Positions 24,350 to 35,165 of a stretch of DNA of 64,000 nucleotides are shown here, piece after piece. The position numbers were made by a program, and so were the translations under genes. The stretch is taken from positions 2,294,001 through 2,358,000 of the forward strand of contig NZ_CP041247.1 in the NCBI RefSeq assembly GCF_006711645.1, read 5' to 3'. Every line of letters starts with the position of its first letter. Position 1 is the stretch's first letter. The notes beneath the pieces are model-generated. The model was not told the DNA's origin. It saw only the letters and a program-made list of their open reading frames with translations, and did not search any database. The DNA is from Klebsiella electrica. Its GTDB lineage: Bacteria > Pseudomonadota > Gammaproteobacteria > Enterobacterales > Enterobacteriaceae.

Positions 24350-25723
24350 TTAGCGCGCCGCGCGTTGCAAAATTACGCTGGACGGTTGACGCTGCAGGAA
24401 ACGCATCCGCAGCATCATCATCACTGCCGCCGAGGTGAGCCCGATAATAAATCCGCACCAGAAACCCGCAGGCCCCATACGCGGAACCAGCGTATCCGTT
24501 AAGGCCAACAGGTAGCCGCTCGGCAGCCCCAGCACCCAGTACGCGGTAAACGTGATAAAGAAGATCGACCGCGTGTCTTTATATCCGCGCAAAATCCCGC
24601 TACCAATGACCTGTACGGAGTCAGAAATCTGATAAATCGCGGCCAGCAGCATCAGCTGGGAAGCCAGCAGGACCACTTCCGGACTGTCGTTATACAGTAG
24701 CGCAATCTGCTTACGCATCAGAATAGTGAAAATCGCCGTGACGACGGCCATGCAGACGCCAACGCCGACCCCGGTTCTGGCAGACACCTGCGCATCGAGG
24801 GTCGAACCCTGTCCAAGACGGAAGCCGACGCGGATGGTCACCGCTGCCGCTAGCGAGAGAGGTAAAACGAACATCAGCGAGCTGAAGTTCAGGGCTATCT
24901 GATGGCCCGCGACGTCCACAATCCCTAACGGGGAAACCAGCAGCGCAACGACCGCAAACAGGGTGACTTCGAAAAACAGCGCCAGCGCAATCGGCAGCCC
25001 GAGCTGCGCCAGGCGTTTAAGCACGCCGAAGTCCGGGCCGCTGAAGCTTTCATCGCTACGGATATCGCGCATAGAACGGGCGCGGCGTACCCAGGAGATC
25101 ATGCAAAAGAACATCACCCAGTAAACGGATGCTGTCGCCACGCCGCAGCCGATGCCGCCCAGTTCGGGCATGCCAAAATGGCCGTAGATAAAGATATAGT
25201 TCACGGGAATATTGACCAGCAGGCCGATAAATCCTATCACCATCCCCGGTTTAGTTTTCGCAAGGCCTTCACACTGGTTACGTGCGACCTGGAAGAAGAG
25301 ATAGCCGGGAGTGCCCCACAGCAGCGCACGCAGGTAGCCCACCGCTTTTTCGGCAAGGGCCGGGTCAATATTGTGCATCGAGCTGATGATGTACCCGGCG
25401 TTCCACAGGACCACCATGACCAGCAGCGACACCAATCCCGCCAGCCAGAACCCCTGACGAACCTGGTGGGCAATGCGGTCGCGGCGACCGGAGCCGTTTA
25501 GCTGCGCGATAACCGGCGTCAGCGCCAGCAGCAGACCATGGCCAAAGAGAATGGCGGGGAGCCAGATCGAGGTGCCAATCGCGACGGCCGCCATGTCGGT
25601 GGCGCTATAGCCGCCCGCCATGACGGTATCGACAAAGCCCATGGAGGTCTGGGCGACCTGTGCGAGGATCACCGGGATAGCCAGTGCTAATAACTGACGC
25701 GCTTCAATAAAATACTTCTGCAC
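24350..25723 (-). CDS. mdtK: MATE-family multidrug efflux pump MdtK (NorM)
   Basis: A 457-residue inner-membrane antiporter with twelve predicted helices in two MATE halves, beginning [20 protein letters not shown] and containing the [17 protein letters not shown] loop. It exports fluoroquinolones, norfloxacin and cationic dyes in exchange for Na+ or H+ in relatives. Length is identical to E. coli MdtK, and the neighbours (tRNA-Val, ribC) are those of E. coli. Confidence 0.96.
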   Translation of the reverse strand: MQKYFIEARQLLALAIPVILAQVAQTSMGFVDTVMAGGYSATDMAAVAIGTSIWLPAILFGHGLLLALTPVIAQLNGSGRRDRIAHQVRQGFWLAGLVSLLVMVVLWNAGYIISSMHNIDPALAEKAVGYLRALLWGTPGYLFFQVARNQCEGLAKTKPGMVIGFIGLLVNIPVNYIFIYGHFGMPELGGIGCGVATASVYWVMFFCMISWVRRARSMRDIRSDESFSGPDFGVLKRLAQLGLPIALALFFEVTLFAVVALLVSPLGIVDVAGHQIALNFSSLMFVLPLSLAAAVTIRVGFRLGQGSTLDAQVSARTGVGVGVCMAVVTAIFTILMRKQIALLYNDSPEVVLLASQLMLLAAIYQISDSVQVIGSGILRGYKDTRSIFFITFTAYWVLGLPSGYLLALTDTLVPRMGPAGFWCGFIIGLTSAAVMMMLRMRFLQRQPSSVILQRAAR

Positions 25724-25952
25724 GTGAACACCTTTATATTGTTGTTATTTTGAGACTAAAAAAGCCGCCGTAAATGGCAGCAAGAAGAAAGAGCTGAAGG
25801 GATTTCCAGTCTATTGTAGCGAGGATGCGCCATTAAGCCAGTGAAAAAATGGTAGGGCACGATGCGCGCTGGCAACCTGTTTTGCCAACTGGTATTGTTC
25901 CCGACAGGTATAACGGTAATGATACCGTCACGAAAGTCTACAGGAGTAAAGC
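25724..25952. other. mdtK-ribC divergent intergenic region
   Basis: 229 bp with the two divergent promoters. No RFN (FMN riboswitch) element was recognised upstream of ribC; in E. coli that element sits upstream of ribB instead. Confidence 0.5.
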
Positions 25953-26588
25953 ATGTTTACTGGCATTGTGCAGGGGACCGCTAAAGTGGTGTCCATCGAT
26001 GAAAAACCCAATTTTCGCACCCATGTGGTGGAATTGCCTGAGCATATGCTCGCCGGCATCGAGACCGGGGCATCGGTGGCGCACAACGGTTGCTGCCTGA
26101 CGGTCACCGAAATTGACGGTCCGCGCATCAGTTTCGACCTGATGAAAGAGACGCTACGTATTACCAACCTCGGCGCTGTAGAGGTGGGGGACGTGGTCAA
26201 CGTGGAACGAGCGGCGAAATTCAGCGATGAGATCGGTGGCCATCTGATGTCCGGTCACATTATGACCACGGCGGAAATCGTCAAGATCCTGACCTCGGAA
26301 AATAACCGCCAGATCTGGTTTAAAGTTCAGGACCCGACGCTAATGAAATATATCCTCTATAAAGGATTTATCGGCGTCGACGGGATCAGCCTGACGGTCG
26401 GTGAAGTGACGCCGACGCGTTTTTGCGTGCATTTGATCCCGGAAACCCTGCAGCGCACCACGCTTGGCGTCAAAAAACTCGGCGACCGGGTGAATATCGA
26501 GATCGACCCGCAAACCCAGGCGGTCGTCGATACCGTGGAACGCGTGCTGGCGGCGAAAGAAGCAGCCCAGCGCCTGAGCGATGAATGA
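25953..26588 (+). CDS. ribC: riboflavin synthase
   Basis: A 211-residue enzyme converting two molecules of 6,7-dimethyl-8-ribityllumazine into riboflavin and a pyrimidinedione. Two homologous lumazine-binding barrels are visible: [12 protein letters not shown] with [13 protein letters not shown], and [12 protein letters not shown] with [18 protein letters not shown] lies before the ATG. The gene is also named ribE in some annotations. It converges on cfa. Confidence 0.96.
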   Translation: MFTGIVQGTAKVVSIDEKPNFRTHVVELPEHMLAGIETGASVAHNGCCLTVTEIDGPRISFDLMKETLRITNLGAVEVGDVVNVERAAKFSDEIGGHLMSGHIMTTAEIVKILTSENNRQIWFKVQDPTLMKYILYKGFIGVDGISLTVGEVTPTRFCVHLIPETLQRTTLGVKKLGDRVNIEIDPQTQAVVDTVERVLAAKEAAQRLSDE

Positions 26589-26626
26589 TTGGGCGCCGCT
26601 GCCGGATGAAGAATGAAAGAAAAGGC

Positions 26627-26652
26627 ATCCCCCGTGTTAACGGGGGATAGTT
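26627..26652. terminator. terminator between ribC and cfa
   Basis: ATCCCCCG (26627-26634) pairs with CGGGGGAT (26641-26648), loop TGTTAA, followed by AGTTTT on the plus strand; A residues precede the stem for the minus strand. It serves the convergent ribC and cfa genes. Confidence 0.8.
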
Positions 26653-27801
26653 TTAGCGGGCAACGCGAAGGCCGTTTTCAACACCGCGAGAAAAGACGAC
26701 CTGCCAGAGCTGAATATCGCGTGCGCGAAATGCTCCCGCGCAGGCGTTGAGATAATAGCTAAACATCCGTTTAAAACGTTCCGAATAGTTATCGGCGATC
26801 TCGGGCCAGCTGGCCAGGAAGCGCTCGTACCAGGCCATTAACGTGGTATCGTAATCGGCACCGATATTGTGCCAGTCTTCCATCACAAAATGGGATTCGC
26901 TGGCTTGCGCGATATGACGAACCGAAGGCAGGCAACCGTTGGGGAAAATATATTTATTGATCCACGGATCGACGCTGTGGTCCGTTTTTTTGGAGCCAAT
27001 GGTGTGCAGTAAGAAACGACCGTCAGGTTTCAAATTACGATCTACCACGTCAAAATAGGTGGCGTAATTTTTAGGTCCCACGTGTTCAAACATCCCGACG
27101 GAAACAATGCGATCAAAGTGGTCATGCAGATCGCGATAGTCCTGCAGCAAAATGGTGACATCCAACCCTTCGCATCGCTGCTGGGCCATTTTTTGCTGCT
27201 CGGCGGAAATGGTCACCCCGACCACGCTGACGTGATAATTTTTGGCCATGTAGTAAGCCAGCCCACCCCAGCCGCAGCCAATATCCAGCACCCGCATCCC
27301 CGGTTCCAGCTGCAGCTTGCGGCAAATAAGATCTAATTTAGCTACCTGCGCCTCTTCCAGCGATTGCGCCTCTTTCCAGTACGCGCAGGAATATTGCATA
27401 TAGGGGTCGAGCATACGGCTGAAAAGATCGTTGCCGAGGTCGTAATGTTCTTTCCCGACAATCCAGGCGCGCTTTTTACTTTGTAGATTAAACAGGCGAG
27501 CGCCCGCGACGCGCAACGTATCTTTGAGATGATGCGGGAGCTGATTTTCCAGCCCGGCGCGCAGTACTTTATGGAAGAATAGATCCAGCCGTTCGCAATC
27601 CCACCAGCCGTCCATATAACTTTCACCTAACCCCAGTGACCCTTCCTGCAAAACACGTTTAAAAAAGAGCGGATTGTTAATCTGCAGATCGGAGGGGGAG
27701 GGGCCATTGACTTCAATGCCCGCGCGACCGAGTAATTCGGTTGCAATTCGGTACCAGTCGTCGTTTGGTACGCTTACTTCTTCTATACACGATGAACTCA
27801 T
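26653..27801 (-). CDS. cfa: cyclopropane fatty acyl phospholipid synthase
   Basis: A 382-residue SAM-dependent enzyme that methylenates unsaturated acyl chains of membrane phospholipids at onset of stationary phase. The SAM-binding motif VLDIGCGWGGLAYYMAKNY and the downstream SVGMFEHVGPKNY are present; the N-terminal domain contains GRAGIEVNGPSPSD. Length equals E. coli Cfa. In E. coli it has an RpoS promoter and sRNA-controlled long leader; the 295-bp upstream region here is compatible. Confidence 0.97.
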   Translation of the reverse strand: MSSSCIEEVSVPNDDWYRIATELLGRAGIEVNGPSPSDLQINNPLFFKRVLQEGSLGLGESYMDGWWDCERLDLFFHKVLRAGLENQLPHHLKDTLRVAGARLFNLQSKKRAWIVGKEHYDLGNDLFSRMLDPYMQYSCAYWKEAQSLEEAQVAKLDLICRKLQLEPGMRVLDIGCGWGGLAYYMAKNYHVSVVGVTISAEQQKMAQQRCEGLDVTILLQDYRDLHDHFDRIVSVGMFEHVGPKNYATYFDVVDRNLKPDGRFLLHTIGSKKTDHSVDPWINKYIFPNGCLPSVRHIAQASESHFVMEDWHNIGADYDTTLMAWYERFLASWPEIADNYSERFKRMFSYYLNACAGAFRARDIQLWQVVFSRGVENGLRVAR

Positions 27802-28096
27802 AGCTTCTCCATCACGCCCAAGTGATCAGAACCTTAAAACAGCGTAGACGCTTTTTTGGCTTTGTGAGAAATCTCACGGAATATCCGTGAAGCTGCTATC
27901 CGACGTAGAACAGAGGAAGGGCGAAAACCCTTGCCGAAAGGCCTTCCATGGTGAAACGGGATGCATCCTGCTCCCGTTAATCTTAAAAATTTTTTTATTT
28001 ATGTGAAGCCGCACCAGTATAGGCCGCTGAGATCAGGCTTTCAATAAAAATATATTAGCAGGCTAATTACTGACCTGTAACATCACTGAAACGCAT
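27802..28096. other. cfa upstream region
   Basis: 295 bp between cfa and punC, both on the minus strand; expected to hold the cfa promoters and long 5' UTR. No gene is visible. No sRNA sites were verified. Confidence 0.4.
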
Positions 28097-29281
28097 TTAT
28101 GCATGCGATGACTCCGTGGTCAGGCACACGCTCTGACGCTGCATAAAATAGCCCAGCCCGGCCAGCACGATAGAAACCAGCATCACGCTGGTGGTGGTCA
28201 GCAGCGGCGTGGCAATCAGCGCCGAGACCAGCAGGCTGGTCATGAAGCACAGGCCGAGCTGCAGCGTGTTCTGCAACGCGGCGGCACGACCTGTCGCCTG
28301 GGGGAACGGCTTCAGCGCCTGGGCGACAACTATCGGGTAAATCCCGCCATTGACAATCGCCATCACGCAGAAGGGAATCATCACCACAATAATTGAGGCG
28401 TCCGCAGCCAGGCCCACCATCCAGGTTGCGGCCACGCTGACGGCGAAAATCACCAGTAGCCAGGGCAGCAGCTGTTGGCCCTGCCATTTCTGCAGCGCCG
28501 CGCGGCATCCATAGCCACCGACTAAAAAGGCGATAGTCTGCGGGACATAGCTAAGACCGATAGCGGTCGGACCGTAGCCCATCTCATGGAGAATAAACGG
28601 CGACCCGGTCAACCAGGCAAAAAAGCTGGCGGAGCAGGCGGCGTAAATCAGCACGTTGCCGCTGTATTCGCGTGAGCGCAGCAGCGTCATAAAGGTCAGT
28701 TTTTCGCGGGCGTCACCCTGCGGCCTGGCGACCGGCTTCAGGCGCAGGGCGGGGACCATCAGCAGCAGGGCGATGGCAAAAAGAGTGGCAAAAATGGTCT
28801 GCCATTCGAGATGGGCGAGCAGCCAGCTGCCGAGCAACGGCGCCAGAGCCGGCGATAACCCCACCAGCGGCATGATGGTGGCGAAAATACGGTTAGTGCG
28901 CTGGGCGGGATAATAGTCCGTGACCATCGCCTGCCAGGTCACCGCCGCCGCGCAGACGCCGAGAGCCTGGATAAAGCGCAGCGCCAGCATCAGGGTGGCA
29001 TCGCGTACCCACAGCATTCCCAGACAGCCGATAGCGAAGATAGCCAGCCCGGTCAGCAGAATCGGTTTACGTCCGTAGCGGTCCGAGAGCGGGCCCCAGA
29101 ACAGCTGCCCAATGGCGAAGCCGGCGAGGAACAGACTCAGGCTGGCGCTGACTGACGCCGCAGAGGTATTGAGATCCTGCTGGATAGCCGAAAAGGCCGG
29201 CAGATACATGTCGGTGGCCAGGAAACCCAGCACGCTGAGTCCCGCCAGCCACACTAAAAATCCTTTCCCCGGTTGTTGCAT
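28097..29281 (-). CDS. punC: Bcr/CflA-type MFS transporter PunC (YdhC)
   Basis: A 394-residue drug:H+ antiporter-1 family protein with twelve predicted helices. The MFS loop motif [16 protein letters not shown] and the family motif near [18 protein letters not shown] are present. The E. coli orthologue YdhC was renamed PunC for purine nucleoside uptake under control of the adjacent PunR. The gene pair is conserved here divergently with a 109-bp shared region. Confidence 0.9.
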   Translation of the reverse strand: MQQPGKGFLVWLAGLSVLGFLATDMYLPAFSAIQQDLNTSAASVSASLSLFLAGFAIGQLFWGPLSDRYGRKPILLTGLAIFAIGCLGMLWVRDATLMLALRFIQALGVCAAAVTWQAMVTDYYPAQRTNRIFATIMPLVGLSPALAPLLGSWLLAHLEWQTIFATLFAIALLLMVPALRLKPVARPQGDAREKLTFMTLLRSREYSGNVLIYAACSASFFAWLTGSPFILHEMGYGPTAIGLSYVPQTIAFLVGGYGCRAALQKWQGQQLLPWLLVIFAVSVAATWMVGLAADASIIVVMIPFCVMAIVNGGIYPIVVAQALKPFPQATGRAAALQNTLQLGLCFMTSLLVSALIATPLLTTTSVMLVSIVLAGLGYFMQRQSVCLTTESSHA

Positions 29282-29390
29282 AACATTCTCTTATAGATAC
29301 AGATAGGATGCCGCAGAGTGTAGGGAGTGCATTCTGGCTTGTGAAACGCTAATATTTTCTACATGCATTCAAAATTTTTGCAGGCAGAAT

Positions 29391-30302
29391 ATGTGGTCCG
29401 AATACTCACTCGAAGTTGTTGATGCTGTCGCCCGCAACGGCAGCTTCAGCGCAGCGGCGCAGGAGTTGCACCGCGTACCTTCGGCGGTCAGTTATACCGT
29501 CCGTCAGCTGGAAGAGTGGCTGGCGGTACCGCTTTTTGAACGCCGCCATCGCGATGTCGAATTGACCCCCGCCGGGCTTTGGTTTTTACAGGAGGGACGT
29601 TCTGTTATCAAAAAAATGCAGATCACCCGCCAGCAGTGCCAGCAGATAGCCAACGGCTGGCGCGGTCAGCTGTCGATAGCCGTGGATGACATCGTTAAAC
29701 CGGCCCGTATGCGGCAGATGATTGTCGATTTTTATCGTCACTTTCCGGATGTCGAGCTGATTGTTTTTCAGGAGGTCTTCAACGGCGTCTGGGACGCGCT
29801 GGCCGACGGGCGCGTGGAGCTAGCTATCGGGGCCACCCGTTCTATTCCGGTGGGGGGGCGCTACGCTTTTCGCGATATGGGGATGCTGAGCTGGGATTGC
29901 GTGGTGGCGAGCCATCATCCGCTGGCGCAGATGACCGGCCCACTCAGCGATGATGTGTTGCGCAACTGGCCGTCGCTGGTCCGGGAGGATACCTCCCGCT
30001 CGTTACCGAAACGCACGACCTGGCTACTGGATAACCAGAAAAGGGTGGTGGTGCCGGACTGGGAGTCATCGGCGACCTGCCTGTCGGCGGGATTGTGCGT
30101 TGGCATGGTGCCGAGCCATTTCGCCCGCCCCTGGATTGACCGCGGCGAATGGACCGCGCTGGCGCTGGAAAACCCGTTTCCGGATGCCGCATGCTGCCTG
30201 ACATGGCAGCAGAGCGACGCCTCGCCGGCCCTCTCATGGCTGCTGGATTATCTGGGGGACAGTGAAACGTTAAACCGGGAGTGGCTGCGGGCGCCGGAGT
30301 AG
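29391..30302 (+). CDS. punR: LysR-family regulator PunR (YdhB)
   Basis: A 303-residue LysR-type activator. The helix-turn-helix is VDAVARNGSFSAAAQELHRV with PSAVSYTVRQLEEWL. The effector domain follows (GQLSIAVDDIVKP). In E. coli PunR activates the divergent punC in response to purine nucleosides. The order punC-punR-purR is as in E. coli. Confidence 0.9.
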   Translation: MWSEYSLEVVDAVARNGSFSAAAQELHRVPSAVSYTVRQLEEWLAVPLFERRHRDVELTPAGLWFLQEGRSVIKKMQITRQQCQQIANGWRGQLSIAVDDIVKPARMRQMIVDFYRHFPDVELIVFQEVFNGVWDALADGRVELAIGATRSIPVGGRYAFRDMGMLSWDCVVASHHPLAQMTGPLSDDVLRNWPSLVREDTSRSLPKRTTWLLDNQKRVVVPDWESSATCLSAGLCVGMVPSHFARPWIDRGEWTALALENPFPDAACCLTWQQSDASPALSWLLDYLGDSETLNREWLRAPE

Positions 30303-30320
30303 CCGGCGCCGCACGGGCGA

Positions 30321-31346
30321 TTAGCGACGGTAGTCGACGAACGGGCCGTCGACGACAGAGCGGCGCTCTACCAGTCGCGGGTGAACCTCAATCGACTGAG
30401 ATTCTTCACGCTTATTGACGATCCGATCCATCAGCATATTGAAGGCCGCTTCCCCCAGCGAGTCTTTCGGCTGATGGATGGTGGTCAGCGCCGGGCTGAA
30501 ATAGCGGGCGTTACGCACGTTATCATAACCGATCAGCGAAATGTCCTGCGGCACGCGCAGACCCATCTCATCCGCAGCACAGATGGCGCCCATCGCCATG
30601 ATGTCGCCGCCGCAGAAGACTGCCGTCGGGCGATGCTGCTGGCTGAGGATCTGCTGCATCGCGCGGTAGCCGGATTCAGGCTCGAAGTCGCCCTGAACAA
30701 TCCAGTTTTCCGGAACGGCGATCTGCGCTTCTTCCATGGCTTTCATAAAGCCCGCCAGGCGCCCGGCGCCGGTGTTACGCTCCAGTGGACCCGGGATCAC
30801 GCCGATTTCACGGTGGCCGCGTTCGATCAGGTAGCGACCAGCCATGTAGCCGCCTTCGAAGGCGTTATCGATCACCGAATCGGTGAAGTCGGCTTTGGAT
30901 TCACCCCAGTCCATTACCACCATCGGAATATGGCGGTACTCTTCCAGCATACTGAGCACCGATTCCGGATATTCAGAACACATAACCAGCATGCCGTCGA
31001 CGCGCTTTTGCGCCATCATCGACAGATAGGCCTGCTGTTTTTCCGGATCGTTCCACGCATTGCCGAGAATCAGGGTATAGCCTTTCTGGAAACAGCTCTT
31101 TTCTACGGCTTCAATAATCTCAGCGAAATAGGCCGCTTCGCTGCTGGTGGCCAGCAGGCCGATCGATTTGGTGTGATTAACCTTCAGGCTGCGAGCAACG
31201 GCACTTGGAGAATAGTGCAGTTCTTTGATCGCCGCCCACACGGCGTTGCGGGTCTCTTCCGCCACGAAACGGGTTTTGTTAATTACATGTGATACTGTTG
31301 TAGTGGAAACGTTTGCGCGCTTCGCTACATCTTTAATTGTTGCCAT
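30321..31346 (-). CDS. purR: purine repressor PurR
   Basis: A 341-residue LacI-family repressor of purine (and some pyrimidine) synthesis genes; corepressors are hypoxanthine and guanine. The DNA-binding head is [20 protein letters not shown] with the hinge helix [14 protein letters not shown]; the periplasmic-binding-protein-like core follows. Identical length to E. coli PurR. A PUR box upstream indicates autoregulation. Confidence 0.97.
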   Translation of the reverse strand: MATIKDVAKRANVSTTTVSHVINKTRFVAEETRNAVWAAIKELHYSPSAVARSLKVNHTKSIGLLATSSEAAYFAEIIEAVEKSCFQKGYTLILGNAWNDPEKQQAYLSMMAQKRVDGMLVMCSEYPESVLSMLEEYRHIPMVVMDWGESKADFTDSVIDNAFEGGYMAGRYLIERGHREIGVIPGPLERNTGAGRLAGFMKAMEEAQIAVPENWIVQGDFEPESGYRAMQQILSQQHRPTAVFCGGDIMAMGAICAADEMGLRVPQDISLIGYDNVRNARYFSPALTTIHQPKDSLGEAAFNMLMDRIVNKREESQSIEVHPRLVERRSVVDGPFVDYRR

Positions 31347-31389
31347 TACTTCTCACTCCAGACCTTGACCTGATCGTCTGATTATCGAT

Positions 31390-31405
31390 ACGTAAACGTT
31401 TGCCT
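31390..31405 (-). promoter_or_regulatory. PUR box upstream of purR
   Basis: ACGTAAACGTTTGCCT closely matches the 16-bp PurR operator (ACGCAAACGTTTNCNT), 44 bp before the purR start. It supports autorepression as known in E. coli. Confidence 0.8.
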
Positions 31406-31641
31406 GTACACACCCTGAAGACAATTTTCATCATTGCATCACGTCGGGAAAACGACACAGAACGACAGGAAGGGGTCAATGGCCGATACGCTTTCAAATT
31501 AGCGTGGGATTTTGTCCGATCTTGCGGCAAAGGGGAAGAGCAAAAATGTGCATCGCCCTAAAACATGGAAGATTTTTGCGCGATAGTGTGCAAAAATGAG
31601 CAAGCTCACTTTTCATGTGGGGATAACAGGGGGAAAAATTG

Positions 31642-31731
31642 ATGGATACAGATTTAAAGTTTTCGCTGACGACAACGATTATTGTCCTGGGTCTTATCGT
31701 GGCCGCTGGCCTGACAGCGGTACTGCACTGA
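31642..31731 (+). CDS. ynhF: small membrane protein YnhF
   Basis: A 29-residue protein, MDTDLKFSLTTTIIVLGLIV and a short tail, one transmembrane helix. It differs at only a few positions from E. coli YnhF and lies in the same place, between purR and ydhP. CAGGGGGA precedes the ATG. Its function is unknown; in E. coli it is an inner-membrane protein that accumulates under stress. Confidence 0.85.
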   Translation: MDTDLKFSLTTTIIVLGLIVAAGLTAVLH

Positions 31732-31894
31732 TTTATCCGGGGGAGAGGTCTCTTTCCCCCGACATCCCGCCATTATTACCAATTTCGCAAAAATCTTTTG
31801 CCATTTCGTTTACTTTTGTTTTTTTGTGATTGATGTCATGCTTTTGACTTCTAATGAGATACCGTCGCCGATGACGGTCTGCTGGAGTCATTGC

Positions 31895-33058
31895 ATGAAA
31901 ATCAACTTCCCCTTATTAGCGCTGGCGATAGGCGCGTTTGGTATTGGTACCACGGAGTTTTCCCCGATGGGGCTGCTGCCGGTGATTGCCAAAGGCGTCG
32001 ACGTGTCAATTCCGGCGGCGGGAATGCTGATCAGCGCTTATGCGATCGGCGTGATGGTCGGGGCGCCGCTGATGACTTTGCTGCTCTCTCATCGCGCGCG
32101 CAGAAATGCGCTGATTTTTCTGATGGCGATCTTCACGCTGGGTAACGTCCTCTCCTCAATGGCGCCGGATTACACCACGCTGCTGATTTCGCGCATTATC
32201 ACCAGCCTTAACCACGGGGCTTTCTTCGGCCTCGGTTCGGTGGTGGCGGCGAGCGTGGTGCCCAAACACAAACAGGCCAGCGCGGTGGCGACCATGTTCA
32301 TGGGGTTGACCATCGCGAATATTGGCGGCGTTCCGGCGGCGACATGGCTGGGCGAAACGATCGGCTGGCGGATGTCGTTCCTCGCGACGGCAGGTCTGGG
32401 GCTGGTGGCGATGGTTAGCCTGTGGTTTTCGTTGCCCAAAGGCAGCGCTGGCGAGCGCCCGAACGTTAAACAGGAGCTCTCCGTGTTGGTCCGTCCGCAG
32501 GTGCTCTCCGCGCTGCTGACCACCGTGCTGGGGGCAGGCGCCATGTTCACCCTCTATACCTATATTGCGCCGGTGCTGCACACCGTTACGCACGCCTCGC
32601 CGCTGTTCGTCACCGTCATGCTGGTGTTGATTGGCGTCGGCTTTTCGCTGGGTAACTACCTGGGCGGTAAGTTCGCCGACCGCTCCGTCTCCGGGACGCT
32701 GAAGGGTTTTCTGCTGCTGCTGATGGTTATCATGCTGGCAATTCCGCTGCTGGCGCAGACGCAGCTGGGGGCCGCTATCAGTATGGTGGTCTGGGGGGCG
32801 GCGACCTTCGCCGTGGTTCCGCCGCTGCAAATGCGGGTGATGCGCGTGGCCCATGAAGCGCCGGGGCTCTCTTCGTCAGTCAATATCGGGGCGTTTAATC
32901 TCGGCAATGCGCTGGGCGCGGCAGCCGGCGGCGCGGTGATTTCCGGCGGACTGGGCTATGCTTTTGTGCCGGTGATGGGGGCGATAATTGCCGGGGGGGC
33001 GCTGCTGCTGGTGCTGTTCGGCGGGCGTTCGCAGCCGGAAGAGGCGTTGGTCGGATAG
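31895..33058 (+). CDS. ydhP: MFS transporter YdhP
   Basis: A 387-residue major facilitator of the AraJ/YdhP drug-efflux type with twelve predicted helices, opening MKINFPLLALAIGAFGIGTT and with the ISAYAIGVMVGAPLMTLLLS segment. The start at 31895 fits E. coli YdhP length and has GGAG eight bases upstream; an earlier in-frame ATG would add 23 unlikely residues. Substrate unknown. It converges on sodB. Confidence 0.9.
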   Translation: MKINFPLLALAIGAFGIGTTEFSPMGLLPVIAKGVDVSIPAAGMLISAYAIGVMVGAPLMTLLLSHRARRNALIFLMAIFTLGNVLSSMAPDYTTLLISRIITSLNHGAFFGLGSVVAASVVPKHKQASAVATMFMGLTIANIGGVPAATWLGETIGWRMSFLATAGLGLVAMVSLWFSLPKGSAGERPNVKQELSVLVRPQVLSALLTTVLGAGAMFTLYTYIAPVLHTVTHASPLFVTVMLVLIGVGFSLGNYLGGKFADRSVSGTLKGFLLLLMVIMLAIPLLAQTQLGAAISMVVWGAATFAVVPPLQMRVMRVAHEAPGLSSSVNIGAFNLGNALGAAAGGAVISGGLGYAFVPVMGAIIAGGALLLVLFGGRSQPEEALVG

Positions 33059-33068
33059 CCGATGTATT

Positions 33069-33092
33069 CGCAGAAGGGTTGCCCCTTCTGCG
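33069..33092. terminator. terminator between ydhP and sodB
   Basis: CGCAGAAGGG (33069-33078) pairs perfectly with CCCTTCTGCG (33083-33092) around TTGC, between two convergent genes. T runs are short on both sides. Confidence 0.7.
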
Positions 33093-33100
33093 TTCGCGTT

Positions 33101-33682
33101 TTAGGCCGCCAGATTGGCCGCGACAAACTTCCAGTTTACCAGCGCCCAGAAGTGCGCCAGGTAGTCAGGACGGGCGTTACGGTAGTCGATGTAATAGGCA
33201 TGTTCCCAGACATCCACGGTCAGCAGCGGTTTGGCATCGCCGGTCAGCGGCGTGCCAGCGTTGCTGGTGGAGACAATGCTCAGGCTGCCATCGCTGTTTT
33301 TAACCAGCCATGTCCAGCCGGCACCAAAGTTCTTCGCCGCCGCGTCGGTAAACTTCGCTTTGAACTCTGCAAAGTTGCCGAAGGATTGATTGATAGCGGC
33401 TGCCAGCTCACCTTCCGGTTCGCCGCCCGCATTCGGTGCGAGGCAGTTCCAGTAGAAAGTATGGTTCCAGACCTGGGCCGCATTGTTAAAGATGCCGCCT
33501 TCAGAAGAGCGGACGATCGCTTCTAAAGATTGACCTTCAAACGCGGTGCCTTTGATCAGGTTGTTGAGGTTGGTGACATAGGCCTGGTGATGTTTACCGT
33601 AGTGGTATTCCAGGGTTTCTGCGGAAATGTGCGGCGCCAGGGCGTCTTTTGCATACGGTAATGCAGGTAATTCAAACGACAT
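33101..33682 (-). CDS. sodB: iron superoxide dismutase
   Basis: A 193-residue cytoplasmic FeSOD. Metal ligands are all present: His27 (EYHYGKHH), His74 (VWNHTFYW), Asp157 and His161 (DVWEHAYY). Length equals E. coli SodB. In E. coli its mRNA is degraded by Fur-controlled RyhB under iron starvation; GGAG lies close before the ATG as expected. Confidence 0.97.
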   Translation of the reverse strand: MSFELPALPYAKDALAPHISAETLEYHYGKHHQAYVTNLNNLIKGTAFEGQSLEAIVRSSEGGIFNNAAQVWNHTFYWNCLAPNAGGEPEGELAAAINQSFGNFAEFKAKFTDAAAKNFGAGWTWLVKNSDGSLSIVSTSNAGTPLTGDAKPLLTVDVWEHAYYIDYRNARPDYLAHFWALVNWKFVAANLAA

Positions 33683-34099
33683 TGTTACTCTCCTTATAAC
33701 TTCTTGTTTTTTAGCTCACATTCAAAGGATGTTTTACCATCCAGAACAGCATGTACTGTCCCTCGCCGCGGCGAGTGCGACAGGTTTTTATTGTGATCAG
33801 AATGCTAACACTTGCAGAAGGGAGTTAAAAGCCTTGCAATGATAAAGGGTATATTTAACAACCGCAGCCGGTTAAGCCTTAGCCGGACGGCAGGAGATCC
33901 CCTTGCCGCAGAGCCGGTTGAATGCTGTTGCTGCTAAAAGATAAAGTGATGACTGAAAAATCCATTTTGCAGAGGTCTGTGGTGTCTAATCCGCTACGAG
34001 CGGCCTTCGGCCTCGGATCATGGCGGCATGTCCTGGCATGAGATGAGCCTGGCGTTATAGCGAGAACAGTTGACCTGCCGCAGGCGCGGCAGGTGAGGT
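33683..34099. other. sodB-mepH intergenic region
   Basis: 417 bp containing the sodB promoter region and the mepH 3' side. A perfect 14-bp GC palindrome CTCGCCGCGGCGAG lies at 33762-33775, about 80 bp upstream of sodB; a GC palindrome is also described near the E. coli sodB promoter. No gene is visible. Confidence 0.5.
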
Positions 34100-34978
34100 T
34101 CAGCGAATGGTTTTGGGGGTCATTACGCGGCGCGCGCCGACATAGTGGCGAATCCAGTAATCCTCGCTTAATGAGGTTATCTGGATATCGCGGCCGGTAC
34201 GCGGCGACTGAATAAACTTGCCGTTGCCGACGTAAACGCCGACGTGATCGGCAGTGCCGCGCCCACGGGTGCGGAAGAAGACCAGATCGCCGCTTTGCAA
34301 CTCGCCGCGGTCGACCGGACGGGCATCGCGCAGGTGATACATCTCATTAGCGGTGCGCGGAATGCGGATTTTTACCAGATCCTTATAGGCGTAGTACACC
34401 AGCCCACTGCAGTCGAAACCGGTACGTGGCGAGGTTCCGCCCCAGCGATACGGTTTGCCAATCTGGTCCATTAACTTCGACATGGCGGTGGTTTGCGCTT
34501 TCTGTACGCGGACTTTATGTGCATCCGCCAGCGTCAGAGGCGGTTCTTCCGCGACTGTTTTACAGCGTTTTTTGTAGCCTTTACGCACGACGCATTTGCT
34601 CTGCACGCTGGCCATAACCGGAGCCGGCTCGGCACCAGGCGCGATCGATTTGGCACACTGTTTTTTATACCCTTTACGCAAGACGCATTTTTTCGTGCCG
34701 ACGGCGTGACGGTTCAGCGCTGTCTGGCTGGATTCTGTCGTGCGGGTAGGGTGTCTGGTGCGGGTGGCCGTTGAGGCTTTCTTGCTGGAGGTTTTGGTTG
34801 TGGACTTTGTTTTCTGACTGGTGGCTTTTTTCTTGCGTTCTGTGGTGCCTTTCGCCGCATGCGCTTTTGGCTTAGCGGAGGTGTGCGTATGCCCTGAAGC
34901 ATGCGCCAGTGGTGTAAATGAGATAGATGTAAACAGTAATGCACAGAGCGAAATCGCGATTTTGTTTAGCCGCGCCAC
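34100..34978 (-). CDS. mepH: murein DD-endopeptidase MepH (YdhO)
   Basis: A 292-residue NlpC/P60 hydrolase that cuts D-Ala-mDAP cross-links for cell-wall growth. A signal peptide (IAISLCALLFTSISFTPLAHA) is followed by a Lys/Thr/Ser-rich linker, two short repeats of the type KCVLRKGYKKQCAK and KCVVRKGYKKRCKT, and the catalytic domain: Cys in RTGFDCSGLVYYAY, His in RGTADHVGVYVG and His in YWIRHYVGARR. Slightly longer than E. coli MepH because of the linker. Confidence 0.92.
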   Translation of the reverse strand: MARLNKIAISLCALLFTSISFTPLAHASGHTHTSAKPKAHAAKGTTERKKKATSQKTKSTTKTSSKKASTATRTRHPTRTTESSQTALNRHAVGTKKCVLRKGYKKQCAKSIAPGAEPAPVMASVQSKCVVRKGYKKRCKTVAEEPPLTLADAHKVRVQKAQTTAMSKLMDQIGKPYRWGGTSPRTGFDCSGLVYYAYKDLVKIRIPRTANEMYHLRDARPVDRGELQSGDLVFFRTRGRGTADHVGVYVGNGKFIQSPRTGRDIQITSLSEDYWIRHYVGARRVMTPKTIR

Positions 34979-35165
34979 TGAGCAATCCCCTGATTAAATG
35001 ACAGATATGTACCCATACCTGACGGTGAATGACAAAACCCAACGATTCTAAAGCATAAAAACCCGAAAAGTTAATACTCTTTTGTATCTAAAGTGTATAT
35101 GAAAATTTTCCGTTTTTAATCAATGCATTATAATGGTCAATTCAAAATCATTCAAAACAAATTCA

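Noticed and set aside
25724..25952. FMN riboswitch upstream of ribC
   Set aside because: None of the conserved RFN helices could be recognised; in enterobacteria the element is at ribB.
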